Shown in pieces: positions 45,501 to 56,499 of a stretch of 64,000 nt of DNA. Positions within the stretch are counted from its first letter, which is position 1. Every line of letters starts with the position of its first letter. The notes below the pieces were generated by a model. It was given only the letters and a program-made list of their open reading frames with translations. It was not told the DNA's origin and did not search any database. A program made the position numbers and the translations under genes. This DNA comes from Malachius bipustulatus (Eukaryota > Arthropoda > Insecta > Coleoptera > Melyridae). Location: contig OU342638.1 in the NCBI GenBank assembly GCA_910589415.1, positions 33,329,579 through 33,393,578 of the forward strand, given 5' to 3'.

Positions 45501-48500
45501 GGAATGGATAATTGCCCCTTTGTACCCGTGACAAGTCGATTAAAATTTGTTATGGTGTATTTACAAAAGACGTATATTTACAATAAAACGATCTAGTACT
45601 ATTGTTCATATGACTGATCTTAGGGTTGCTCCGTCCTCTGAGTGATAGAAAGGGGGCGGCCCTCATTCTGGGGAGTGACCGGATTGGCTTCAGATAACCG
45701 CGTCGAAGGCGGCTTCGTTTACCATTGGCCTTTCCGGTACTGCTGCTGCTGGTGTCCTCGCTGCTCGCCGCTCATCATCTGTAATGCCGCCGCTATCGCA
45801 CGGTCTGTGCTGTCCCCGACCGTATGAAAGATACGCGTCTCGGGGCCGTCCTGGCGATGATCTTCGTCGGCAGGCGCTCTCTGAAACAAAAGCCGCTCCC
45901 GATGCCTCAATACGACCTCAGGACGGCTGTTACTGGATCCGGCCCTCAATACAGGCCGGGTAGGGACTGAAGGGATCACCCGGTACCTCAATACAGCGCC
46001 GGTTGATTCCCTATTCTGATCGGTCGCCGGCCAGAGTTCACTTCACTCTGGTCGCGCTTCCGACGCCGGGTTACGGTTTGGTCAACTCAGTTCATCGACC
46101 CACCGTGTCCGGCTACGTATACTGTATGGAGCACTCACTACATGCCCCAGCTGATCTCCGAGCTCAATTCACCCAGGAGAGAGAGTTGTTCGCAAGTCAA
46201 TTCCTCACGATGTACTCTACCGAGTCTTCAGCTGGTGCTCTTTATATAGCCGGTGCTGGTGGAGATAACCTGCTAATCACTGTCGTAAAAACTGTATCAT
46301 TCCAGATAAACCCCTCTAAGAATGAAATAAATAATAATTATCAACGAAAACATCGGATTTCGTTACAACAGAAATCTTCTGTTTGGTTCTAAAAAACTGT
46401 GGTCCAGAGGAATTTATGATTTTTCCCGGAGACCACATGAAAAATCATAGTTAAGTGTCATCTATGAGCGATCCATATTTTTGAACGGAAATACAAGAAA
46501 AGACCGGAGTTTGGTTAGACCATCGAGAATTTTGATCTATCCAATTTTTTCGATATGAGACCTCGATGAGAAACCGCGTGAGCCTTGATTGATCTTATCT
46601 TTGATATGATTGGAGCTGATCGTCATTTTGAACATTTTTGAGCATGATCATAATTTTGAGCATCATCAAACGTCTCTGCATTTTCTGAAATGTGTTCAAG
46701 AAGAAGCTATCATTTTTCTTTTTTATGCCTTCAATAATTCCTACGCCTTTATTAGTGGGTACGTTTGGTAATTTTTTTCTTGAGAATCTGATACTTTTTC
46801 CCATAAAATGATTAATGAATTATTGTCCTTTCGGTTTGAGCTGGTGTTTTAAAATATTTTTTCATTTCTTAATTGAATAAAATATGTTTTAGTGATTTCT
46901 TCTTGGAAGGAGCCTGTCCCTGGCTGGATAGATAACTTCAATGGACCTGTCGGTATATTTATCGGAGCAGGAAAAGGTATAAATAAATAATGAAATAATA
47001 ATAACAATAAATACAGATTCCTTCTTCTTCAGGTGTGTTACGTTCTTTGTATACTGACGCTGAACTGACATCGGATTATTTACCAGTAGATTTGATTGTT
47101 AAGGGTCTCGTAATTGCTGCCTGGGTGAAGGCTTTGGAAAAGTAAGTGAAATTCTTAAAGACAAAAACCACTAATACTAAACCGCGTTATCATCAAAAAT
47201 AATGATCCTGCTTACCATTTTTTTCTTGTAGCGATTCTTCCCTCTTGTACAACTTAACAAAGCACGTAGTAGAAACAGAATTTTTCATCTTATCGATCAA
47301 ACTTTCATATTATATAGCTCATCACCTCTTTATCCATTCCCATTTGCATGCATTAGTATGAGTTATTCATTCATTTACAAAATACAAGAAGGTAAACTAA
47401 AAAAATTATCGCTACAGAGACCCAGAGAAGAAACTGGAAGTTTCAGTCTACAATGCGACCAATAACGAGGTCGAACCTGTACCTCTGAAAGACATTATGG
47501 CAATGGGGGAGACTCTGCAGGATGAATACCCCCTCACTAGCATCCTCTGGTACCCCTCAGTCACCGTCACCAAATGTCGTTATAATCATTTTCTCAAACT
47601 CGTCTTTTATCACATCTTGCCCGCTCTAGTCGTAGACGGGATTCTCAAAATTATGGGCAGGAAGACCATGTGAGTATAGGAATTTGTCATAGTATGTATA
47701 ATAATGAGCACTGGGAGGTGAGTTCTTATAAAAGGTGTCGGAGATAAAAGGAGAGAAAAATAGGATGATTTAGACCACTTTTGGCTTGTTTAACTGTCAG
47801 GGAAACATTTTTTCTTTTGTCCAGAGGGATTTTCTCTTAACAAAGGGCGAAATATAAGTTAAGGCATTATCTCCGGATAAGTGAATGCAAGCAATAATAA
47901 GTTTCTGGTTATTCTTATTGTTACTGCAATCTCCCAATACTTCTTTTATCTTAGACATCCTGTATAAAAATTTGAGTACCCAAGTATACAAGGTCATCAT
48001 AAAATGACATTGGCTGTTGCAATCAAAAAATGAAGATTATTGTCAATTTTGATCCATCACCTAAAAACCATAGGCATTCTTCTTCTTCAGTCTTCTTGGT
48101 CTTTAGCTTACTTAAAAGCTATTTGACCAGCCCATTCTGTGATATGGATGTTGATTAATTTAAAAGATGAAAGTTGAAACTTGAAGGATATTTACTTATA
48201 ATTATCATGGACGTGGGACCACAAAAGAGCCGTAATCAATTTGATTAGTTTTTTAGACAGACACAATTTTGAGCCACTTTTTGGGTCCTTTCTAGATGTC
48301 ATCTCTTTTGCCTTCCAGCTTGATGGCTCGTCAAGATTCCGGATGCTTATTTTTTATTTTTGTTTCTTTGTTATTATTTATCTAAGTTGGCCAGAAAACA
48401 AATTGTGATATAACAATTGTGATACTGGCGCAGAGGCGAACGATATACAATCAAACATACATAAATATTGTACCAGTTTATTTACTATTTGTTTTTTTTT

Positions 48501-48965
48501 CACATAGTTTGTTGAGAGTTCAGAGGAAAATCTACATAGCCAACATGGCTCTGGGATATTTTATAACAAGACAATGGAAGTTTTTGAATTTTAACGCTCA
48601 GAAACTGGAGTTCTATCTACACGAAGAAGATGTTAAGGACTTCGGTTTCCAGAAAAACACTATTGACGTTTTCGATTATTTTAAAAATTGCATGATCGGT
48701 GGGATGAAGTATTTGATAAAGCAAGATATTACTGAACTGGAGAAAGCTAAAGTAAATATGAAAAGGTAAGAAGGGGAAATTATATTACCCATTGTTGATA
48801 TTAATAATTGAAAATAATTTTTTTTTCAGGATGTATATTTTGTCACGAGTATTCAACTTTTTGTGGTACTCTGCGTTCTTTTATATTTTGTATTATAAAT
48901 TTGATATTTTAGGAGTCCTGTCAAAATGTCTTATTAATGTTTATACATATTTAACCACAGATTGA
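39514..48965 (+). CDS. Fatty acyl-CoA reductase, FAR-B (nine exons)
   Basis: Exons: 39514-39708, 39767-39851, 39904-40108, 40165-40385, 46893-46976, 47033-47141, 47418-47669, 48508-48765, 48830-48965; GT-AG throughout, 1,545 nt, 514 residues. The layout is identical to FAR-A with few substitutions (for example MPDAN for MPDPN, and a shorter terminus ending YTYLTTD). The NADPH loop TGGSGFIGK, the Y-T-F-T-K active-site pair in exon 4, the FAR_C region and the C-terminal hydrophobic segment are all intact. Intron 4 is 6.5 kb, swollen by a foldback element, a 1.3-kb repeat and a solo LTR that are missing from the FAR-A intron. Function is as for FAR-A; near-identity suggests recent duplication and possibly shared substrate. 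The start is chosen by alignment with FAR-A. Confidence 0.95.
40619..42118. mobile_element. 1.5-kb foldback element in FAR-B intron 4
   Basis: The left end TACAGGCTGTTTCAAGAAGAG and right end TTGAAACACCCTGGA are inverted relatives. Further inverted blocks match inside (GTGGGAAACTA at 40662; TAGTTTCCCATAT at 42067; the AAAAATCGC/GCGATTTTTTT region at 41037 and 41820). The arms have diverged, so it is an older member of the CAGGGTG-ended family. No transposase frame. Confidence 0.7.
43153..43226 (-). repeat. tRNA-like segment of repeat copy 1
   Basis: On the minus strand an A-box-like TGGCTCAGTTCATTA and a B-box GGTTCGAAACC are spaced as in a tRNA, with a TTGC-GTA-GCAA mini-stem between. Acceptor ends do not pair. 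It is a tRNA-derived pol III promoter remnant and suggests SINE ancestry. Confidence 0.55.
44160..44311. mobile_element. 150-bp element with 39-bp inverted arms, inserted in repeat copy 1
   Basis: TATTAATGGAAAATTGTTAA and 19 further bases (to AAAAGTCT) at 44163-44201 are mirrored at 44272-44310. The core on the minus strand reads CCGAAGATGACCC...GGTCGAAACG. It lies in (TA)n at the same place where copy 2 has a different foldback and copy 3 has nothing. Confidence 0.75.
45463..46367 (+). mobile_element. Solo LTR (905 bp) in FAR-B intron 4
   Basis: It begins TGTAACGGGATTTT and ends ATTTCGTTACA (TG...CA), flanked by the 4-bp direct repeat ACAG (45459-45462 and 46368-46371). The orthologous place in FAR-A intron 4 (about 24662) reads CTAATACAGAAATC with a single ACAG, so the empty site is preserved. 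A TATA-like TTTATATAG at about 46241-46249 and AATAAA at about 46324-46331 fit plus orientation. No internal retrotransposon genes lie beside it. Confidence 0.88.
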
Positions 48966-49091
48966 TTTTTATTCTTTTAATAAAAATATTAATTAATAAA
49001 TATTTTCTTTTGTGTAAAATACCCAAGTCCTGTTCATAATATTGTTATTTCCATCCTTCAAATAATTACAATATTATGATGATACATTTAA
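48966..49091. other. FAR-B 3' flank
   Basis: AT-rich sequence homologous to the FAR-A 3' flank, with an AATAAA-like signal soon after the stop (AATAAAAATATT, about 48979). Homology to the FAR-A side ends where repeat copy 2 begins. Confidence 0.5.
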
Positions 49092-49271
49092 TAAATAAAA
49101 ACCTTCTTGCGCATCAATCGCAATTTCAATAATTTCTTCAATTCAATAAAAATAAAAATAAAGATTCAATAATAAATATTTTCTTCCTATTTTTTTTTAT
49201 AATGAATATAATGAAAAAAAAATCGGATATTTTTTTTGGGGAAAACTCTATCTACCTACAAAAAAAAAAGA

Positions 49272-49345
49272 ATGATCCTCTCGGGGTTTCGAACCCGCAC
49301 CAACAGTTTGCTACGCAATGGTGTAATGAACTGAGCCACAGTGCG
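49272..49345 (-). repeat. tRNA-like segment of repeat copy 2
   Basis: The same A-box-like and B-box arrangement as at 43153, with substitutions (for example GGTTTCGAACCCG context preserved, GCAATGG for GCAAGGG). Not a functional tRNA. Confidence 0.5.
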
Positions 49346-50260
49346 TTTCAAATTTGTAGTGCTGATCGCGTAGGTATATGTAGTACGTCAGGTACCTACA
49401 CCTACACATTTTATTTTTTAAACTAGTCATATCTTAGTTATTAAAAGACCAATTTGAATACTTTTTTCACCTGCATGTAGGTGATTTAATTGTCGTTGCG
49501 ATTGCTCTTCTAATTTTCCGAACCATTCAGAATTGAATGTGAAAAAAAATAAAAAAGAAATTGGGAACCATTTCATCCATTTAATAATTTTATATAAGTG
49601 TAAGCTAATTTTGCACAAGCGAAAAACTTTTTTATATTTCGTTTAAAGTGCTACATTAATCGAGGCGAATTGAAGCTAAGACATCAAATTATATGTTAAA
49701 GAAAAAAAATGCGGTTCAACTTCTTCAAAAATGGACTCATAAACGGTTATAGAAATTTACACATTTTTACCCTTTTCCTACCCACGACACTGGCTTATTA
49801 ATGGAAAATATGCTAATTTTATTGCATTAACTCAAATTTCCAATAATTTTCTTCATATCTTGTTAATTTGATTTCAAAGTTTTTTTGCCATCTTGCTCAT
49901 ACGGGGGCTCAAAAAATTGGAAATTTTCCGAAAATTCAAATAGCTGCCATTTTGAAACGGCTCGGCCGATTTTGCTCAAGTGCAATACCAGACCACTCCT
50001 TGTAGATATCTTACTCCCACAAAAATTTCAGCCTCCTAGATTCAAAACTGCGACCTGAAATGAGATGACAAAAACCGGATTTCTGGAACTTTGAAGGGAC
50101 ACCCTGTAGAAGTGATGGGACTTTTTTAAATTTTTTCAACGAAAATCTAACGTCATTCCAAAGTTTTACAAGGATCCAAAATTTCGTTCACTAATCTTGA
50201 AAGATAAAGCTACAGGAGCGTTTTGAAAATCGAAATTTCACGTTTTTGGAGAAATATACA

Positions 50261-51143
50261 TATACAGTGTGACCCATTTGTTCTTGAAACACCCTGTAGA
50301 ATCTTAATTTATGGTGCGATTTTAAAGAAATTTCTTTTAAATCATAGAGCTTGATAAACTGTATTTTGGGAGCAAAAAGCGTCTCATTCCTACAAAATCC
50401 AAGGCCTACTAGATCAGTGTTTACTTGTAAAATCTCAAAAATTCATATTAGCGATTTTTTTAGAAAAAAACTGTGCACGCTACTGGATTCACCAGCCCTC
50501 AAAACGGTACTGTACTAAATTTTATTAGAAATGTCAGAGTAATAAGGATCTTGCAGTTATTTTAGAAATTCATAATAGAACTCCGAATTGTCATTAATTT
50601 ATTCGAAAAGGTCAAGAGAGACAAAATAGAAATTGTACGTCTAGTTGGTGATAATGTAGGTACTTTAATTTTTTAATTATAATTTTTTATTTATTTATTT
50701 TATTTTTTTTATTTTTTATTTTTTTTTTAATTTTTTTTTTACTTTTTTTTTACTTTTTTTAATTTTAATTTTTACTTATGATAGCTTTTGACCTTTTTCA
50801 AATTAATTTATGAAAATTCGGAGTATTATTATGAATTTCTAAAATAACTACAAGATCCTTTTTACTCTGACATTTTCAATAAAATTTAGTACAGTACCGT
50901 TTTGAGGGCTGGTGAATCCCGTGGCGTGCCCAGTTTTTTTCTAAAAAAATCGCTAATATGAATTTTTGAGATTTTACAAGTAAACACTGATCTAGTAGGC
51001 CTTGGATTTTGTAGGAATGATACGCTTTTTGCTCCCAAAATATAGTTTATCAAGCTCTATGATTTAAAAGAAATTTCTTTAAAATCGCACGATAAATTAA
51101 GATTTTACAGGGTGTTTCAAGAACAAATGGGTCACACTGTATA
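50261..51143. mobile_element. Foldback element inserted in repeat copy 2
   Basis: Left end TACAGTGTGACCCATTTG and its inverse at the right (CAAATGGGTCACACTGTA). Arms of about 370 bp flank an AT-only centre (50660-50780). The flanking TA/TA and the uninterrupted sequence in copy 3 (about 63401-63416) fit insertion into TA. Confidence 0.85.
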
Positions 51144-51551
51144 TCGTGGGCAGGTGAATTTTGGAAAACTACTTTTTCGTGATCTGGGGGTCATGATCGG
51201 TGGACATTTGATGAGTTTGGGTGATTTTCGAAAAGTGATGTCGTCCTCAATAGTGTATTTTTTTATAAAAAAATAGTGTATTTTTTTATAAAAAAATACA
51301 CTAATAACCACTCAGTTATTATAATGTTTAGCTTCTTCTAATAACAGTTCCTCAGCTTCCAAATTCACTCAAAAAATTGTAAAAAAAAAATTAATTACAA
51401 TCAGCGATCTGAATAATATTTTTCAACTTCTCCTTCTATCTTTCCATTAAAGAATTAAAATATTAATAATAATAATATTTTATCGTCAATTTTCCCCTAC
51501 ATATAATAATTATACATAAGGACCCATCCCCCCATCACCCCCCCCCCATCG

Positions 51552-53935
51552 AAGGTAATAATAATAATAATAATAAAAATAATAATAACATGACTTTATT
51601 CCACCAGCAAAAAAAAAATACAAAGAACAAGAAAGTTTTACAAAATTAACTAGTGGAAAGGCGAAGGCCAGATGATACGCTAGTAAAATTAGCGCATCTC
51701 TGCTCTCCTTAACCTATGGTAAAATAACAAACAAAACAAACACTAAATACAATAAAATTCAAATGGTAACACATCACAAACATGATTTAATCACTGCATT
51801 TAAATTTCCTAACTCAGTGAAGAAACTACCGCCATACAGAGGTTCACCACCCTCGAGACCATCAACCAGGTATCAGAATCCACCCTGGTCATCAATCTAC
51901 AGGTAACAGCAACACTAATCCGCCACGAAATCCGCCCAAAAAGCAACACTTTTGTTTTATCATGATTTAAATTCAGACAGTGACGTTTGGCAAAAGATAG
52001 CAAAGCTTCAATATCGCAGTTAATGTTATGGATTGCATGTCTCGTGAGCAAAAAACGAATGGTATATCTGTGTGTCATCTGCATATAGGTGGGCAGAGCA
52101 AGTGGAAAAACATTTAGGCAGTGCAAATGTATACAAAATGTATAATAAGGGACCCAGAATAGAGCCTTGAGGTACTCCAGACAACACTGCCTTAAAAGAA
52201 GACACTTTATCAGCCACACTAACAACTTACTTCCGATCAGCGAGGTAGCTGGACAATATAGGTTACAGGCGGTCTCACCAATTCCAACATGTCGACAGAT
52301 GGCAAGCAACATTTGGTGATTAATTGTATCAAAAGCTCTGCTAAAGTCAAAAAGAACCAAATGCAGTAGCTCTCAGAATGTCGTCCTTGATACAGGTCAG
52401 GGCTGTAGTACCACATCCATGCAGGGATCGAAATCCAGACTGAACCACAGGGAGTATATTAAAGTCCTCGAAATGTGAAGTATAAGCTGCTCACACATGA
52501 TCCTCTCTAATACCTTTGAGAGAACAGGCAAGATACTTATGGGTCTAAGGTCTTTAAAATCTTTGGGATTATTAACTTTTGGAATAGGCTTCACAACGGC
52601 AATCTTCCAAATTTTTGGAAATACGTTTTTCTCTAAGCAACAGTTTACAATGAGCGTTAAAAATGGAACAATATAGTCCCCACAAAGCTTAAGTACACAA
52701 AAGCTTAATCCGCGTGACCTTTCCCACTGAGACAAAGCCAAATTTAAATACCTTGTCAATGCCGTCTGCGATATGAGTCCTGTAGTAAGAGATGAGATCC
52801 GGATCTGGTGAATTTACATTTATATGAGTGTAAAAAAATAATTCAAACTTTCAGGCTCACCAAAACAAGCAGGTATCACATCCCTAACAGGTCTAATATG
52901 GCTCCAAATAGACCTCATATCACCTTTTGCCGAACAATACTGGAAATTTTTTTTTTTCAACCCTACATATTAGTGTGGCATGATTACGTAAGAATTTATA
53001 ATAGTTGAAGTGGGGCTCAGAGCGAGCTTTTTTCCATTTCTGGTGTGCTTTATTCCGCAGGTGAATAAGAAATTTAAGGTTGTCAGTCAGCCAAGGTGCA
53101 TAAGGCTTCGTAATCCGTACTCTCCTAACAGGAGCATGGTTATTAAGTAAATCAATCAAAAAGGAGTTAAAAAGATTGATCTTCTGGTTGACATCATCAA
53201 CGTGATATATTCTATGGAGCGGAAGGGAAACCAAAGTTTCCAGAAATTTATCCCGCGAGAAACGACGATAATCTCTTATTGTTTTATAAAGGGTTCCTGC
53301 GCAACTATGGATAAGACACAAGTCCACAGAAGTCATGTCGTGATCAAGGGGAAACGAAGACAAGAGATGGGTCACTTCAACATTTTGGACCAATCGTTCA
53401 TCAGAAACAATAACATGATCAATAAGACTGGATCCCCGGGTAGGAGAATTAACCACCTGTGTCAGACCAAAGCTATCACAGAAAATGTCAAACCTGTTGG
53501 CAGGTTCAGACGGTCGATCTAACAGGTCTATGTTGAAGTCCCCCAGACAAACCAGATAATCACACGACGGAAATATCATGGATACATTTTCCGCCAATGC
53601 ATCAAGGAACGTGTTGTACAGTCTAAGGTGAGGATTATAAACGACTCCCAATGCTAATTTTACCTTAGCCAACATCATGAAAACCCACAATTGCTCTGTT
53701 GAGTTATTCACATTTTGAATACGAGAATATTTGAAACCATCCCTAAGATAAATTACCAACCCCCCGTGGCTGTCCCCCATCCTATCCCCCCTTACAGTAA
53801 CGTACCCGTTAATATGAATACTTGAATCTGACGCACCAGAATCCAGCCAAGACTCCGAGACGCAAAATATATCCGCATCCCTCTGGACACAGCACTCTCT
53901 AATATCATCAATCTTCTCTTATGATTATCAATCTG
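51552..53935 (-). mobile_element. Degenerate LINE (non-LTR retrotransposon)
   Basis: Minus-strand fragments appear in order: an apurinic-type endonuclease (about 53935-52920, with ESWL, LGDFNIDLL and SLIDHVIVSDE), then reverse transcriptase pieces (52759-52397 with LRPISILPVLSKVLE; 52360-51809 with [26 protein letters not shown] and YADDTQIY). Frame shifts separate the pieces, so it is inactive. The 3' end has AATAAA followed by a (TTA)n tail (minus sense; 51552-51592). The 5' end and ORF1 are missing. Motifs and tail suggest the CR1/Jockey/I superfamily; the clade is not resolved. It lies between FAR-B and FAR-D. Confidence 0.9.
51558..51592. repeat. (TAA)n microsatellite at the LINE 3' end
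   Basis: A run of AAT triplets with two imperfections immediately follows the LINE 3' end on its own strand and marks the retrotransposition tail. Confidence 0.8.
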
Positions 53936-53999
53936 ACTTACTTCATCACTCACCGGGGATCGACGCTTCACGTCGGTCCACCGTTTTACTTGTCTTGAA

Positions 54000-54377
54000 A
54001 CTTAAGAATATTAAATTAGATTCCAATTTTAACCCCGTAAGTCAATAACGCCACCCTTCCACTCGGGAAGGGTTTTAAACAAGTTTTTAATGACCTAATT
54101 TTAATTTTTGATTTTATTTATATGTGTGATTGTTATTTGGAAGTGTCTTCGAGAATTTCTGATCTTATGACCACGTGTTTTTACATTTTTACATCTGGCC
54201 TAGGCCTATTTTTTAAACATGAATTTTATACCTTCTATGTGTGGACCGCGACTCTTGTAAACTGACAATTGTCCTGAAGATGGGCTAACGCCCGAAACCG
54301 GTCGACAAGATATTCCTTATTTTTGAAAGAAAAAAATATATATACTCATTGACCTACTGATTGTTGTTTTAGTTAGG
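54000..54377. other. Unassigned sequence between LINE and LTR fragment
   Basis: No gene. CCTGAAGATGGGCTAACGCC-CGAAACC at 54273-54299 forms a small GGGC/GCCC hairpin between GAAGAT and GAAAC, a layout also seen on the minus strand near 44235-44270. It may be the 3' part of another retroelement. Confidence 0.4.
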
Positions 54378-55185
54378 GTTTATTTACAAAAGAAGTATAT
54401 TTACAATAAATAGTACTATTATCCACACAACTGATCTTAGGGTTGCTCCGTCCTCTGAGTGAGAGGAAGGGGGTGGCCCTCGTTCTGGATAGTGACCGGA
54501 TTGGTTACAGATAACCGCGTCGAAGGCGGTCTCGTTTACCATTGGCCTTTCCGGTACTGCTGCTGCTGGTGTCCTCGCTGCTTGCCGTTCATCGTCAGTA
54601 ATTCCACCGCCGCCGCACGATCTGCGCTGTCCCCGACCGTATGCAAGATACGCGTCTCGGGGCCCTCCGGGCGATTACCTTCGTTGGCAGGCGCTCTCTG
54701 AAACAAAAAGCTGCTCCCGATGCCTCACTACGACCTCAGGACCGCTGTTACTGGATCCGGCCCTCAATACAGGCCGGGTAGGGATTGAAGGGATCTGCCG
54801 GAACCTCAATGCAGTGCCGGTTGATTACCTATTCTGATCGGTCGTCGGCCAGAGCTCACTTCACTCTGGTCGCGCTTTCGATACGGGGTTACGGTTCGGT
54901 CAACTCAGTTCATCGACCTACTGTATCCGGCTATGTATACTGTATGGGGCACTCACTACATGCCCCAGCTGATCTCCGGGCTCAATTCACCTAGGAGAGA
55001 GAGTTGTTCGCAAGTCAATTCCTCACGATGCACTCTACCGAGTCTTCAGCTGGTGCTCTTTATATAGCCGGTGCTGGTGGAGATAACCTGCTAATCACTG
55101 TCGTAAAAACTGTATCATTCCAGATAAACCCCTCTAAGAATAAAATAAATAATAATTATCAACGAAAGCCTCGGATTTCGTTACA
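54378..55185 (+). mobile_element. 5'-truncated second copy of the LTR
   Basis: It matches 45550-46367 closely, including the TTTATATAG box and the ATTTCGTTACA end, but lacks the first roughly 90 bp with TGTAACG. It sits in the FAR-B/FAR-D interval. No internal retrotransposon genes flank it. Confidence 0.85.
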
Positions 55186-55432
55186 GTACAATAAAAATTA
55201 AAATTAAAAATGAAAATTAATTGGCACAGATTTCAAATACAGAAATATGAAAACATCAAAAATCAATATCCAACAAAATACCCTTATATAACCAAACAAA
55301 GTATCCAAAAGAAAAAGTTTCACTCAAAGCCCACCTCTTCCTCCTGTCTATCACTCAACAACAAAGTTTTAACCTATTCCCTGATTTTCTTTTTTACACA
55401 CTTTATTTTTCTAAAACTAGCTGTTGCAACTT

Positions 55433-55670
55433 CTGATCATGTTTTCGCTGTCATCAATTGGTACTGCCGTATCATCGGCATATGCCACCAACGCATCTTG
55501 ATACACCAGCAAGTAATTGATTTATATGATAAATAATAATAGCCCCAATGTTGAGCCTAGGGGTACTCCAACATTTGTTTTAATGGGTTGACTTCTGACC
55601 CCATCTACTCTTACGACCTGTGTCCTGTCTTGCAAATAACTGGCTATCAGCGATAAGCTCGCCACCTCTC
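55433..55670 (-). mobile_element. LINE reverse-transcriptase relic
   Basis: On the minus strand the frame reads IASYLQDRTQVVRVDGVRS, then NVGVPLGSTLGLLLFII, a stop, and AYADDTA, which are RT palm motifs with the YADD active site. It differs in sequence from the LINE at 51.6-53.9 kb, so it is a second, older element. It is about 240 bp long and non-functional. Confidence 0.75.
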
Positions 55671-56132
55671 ACTCTGTAACAAAGATAAAGTCTTAGGTAA
55701 ACAGAAAATAGAGAACAATAGCCTATAACGAAACCAGAATAAATCTATACAACCTCGTTCTGAGAATTTTTTCCTAGAACCATTTACTAAAAGCCATTTT
55801 CTAAGAAGATTTTCTAAGATACATTTCTTAAAATCATATCCTAAGATGATTTTCCAAGAACCATTTCCTAAAGACCCTCTGTGTAAGCTGGTACCTGCTC
55901 TCATTGACGCAGAGGGTCACAAAAATTTAAATCTATGAACTTCAATTCACTGATAAACTGCATTTGTTAGTATTAAAGATGTGAACTATTCAAGAAAAGA
56001 AAATTACTCGTGACCGAGTCACCTTTTTCCTTTTCTCTCACCGATTCTAATAACACGAATCAATCTGAAAAATTCATCGACTAAATTATAACCCCTTCTA
56101 CCTCAGTACTACTGCCCTAATAAGATGTCAAT

Positions 56133-56387
56133 TTGAATATTAGTCAACTATTTCCCTATACTCATTTCTCTAGCGCTAGCGTATCTGGATTTATTGGCAT
56201 TATCTGCATGAATCACGGGCTCTCATGTAGTACAGACTGGATGCTCTCCTCGACTCGTCTCTGGCCGCTCAAGGACATGGAACGGACCACCGGGAAGGAA
56301 GTTATCGAGAAAAAAATCACCCGAGAATTAAATAAAGACCAATTTGCTTTTGTCAATGACCTTCTACAAAATATAGGTAGAAGTTGA
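56133..56387 (+). other. Unrecognised short frame, GC-richer than its surroundings
   Basis: An 84-codon frame whose second half (LKDMERTTGKEVIEKKITRE, then LNKDQFAFVNDLLQNIG) is charged and protein-like, and whose bases are less AT-biased than the flanks. It ends at AATATAG|GTAGAAG, which resembles a 5' splice site. No family is recognised. It could be a captured exon fragment or chance. Confidence 0.25.
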
Positions 56388-56499
56388 AGAAGACGAACCC
56401 AGACACCTGATCAGGTTTTGCTTACCTGCAGTAGATTATTGAATTATTATTATTGAGATTTAACGTCTTGATTTCTTCTTTTTATGAATGGCCGCAGCT

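Larger units (their letters stand above)
49092..51304. repeat. 1.3-kb repeat family, copy 2 (interrupted)
   Basis: The same ends as copy 1, split by a foldback element at 50261-51143. The left 50 bp differ from copies 1 and 3, and the terminal hairpin is duplicated (two TAGTGTATTTTTTTATA runs at 51251-51300). Confidence 0.85.

Noticed and set aside
45642..46392. Protein frames within the LTR (also 54459-55201)
   Set aside because: They lie inside the LTR, are in different frames in the two copies, and match no retroelement protein.
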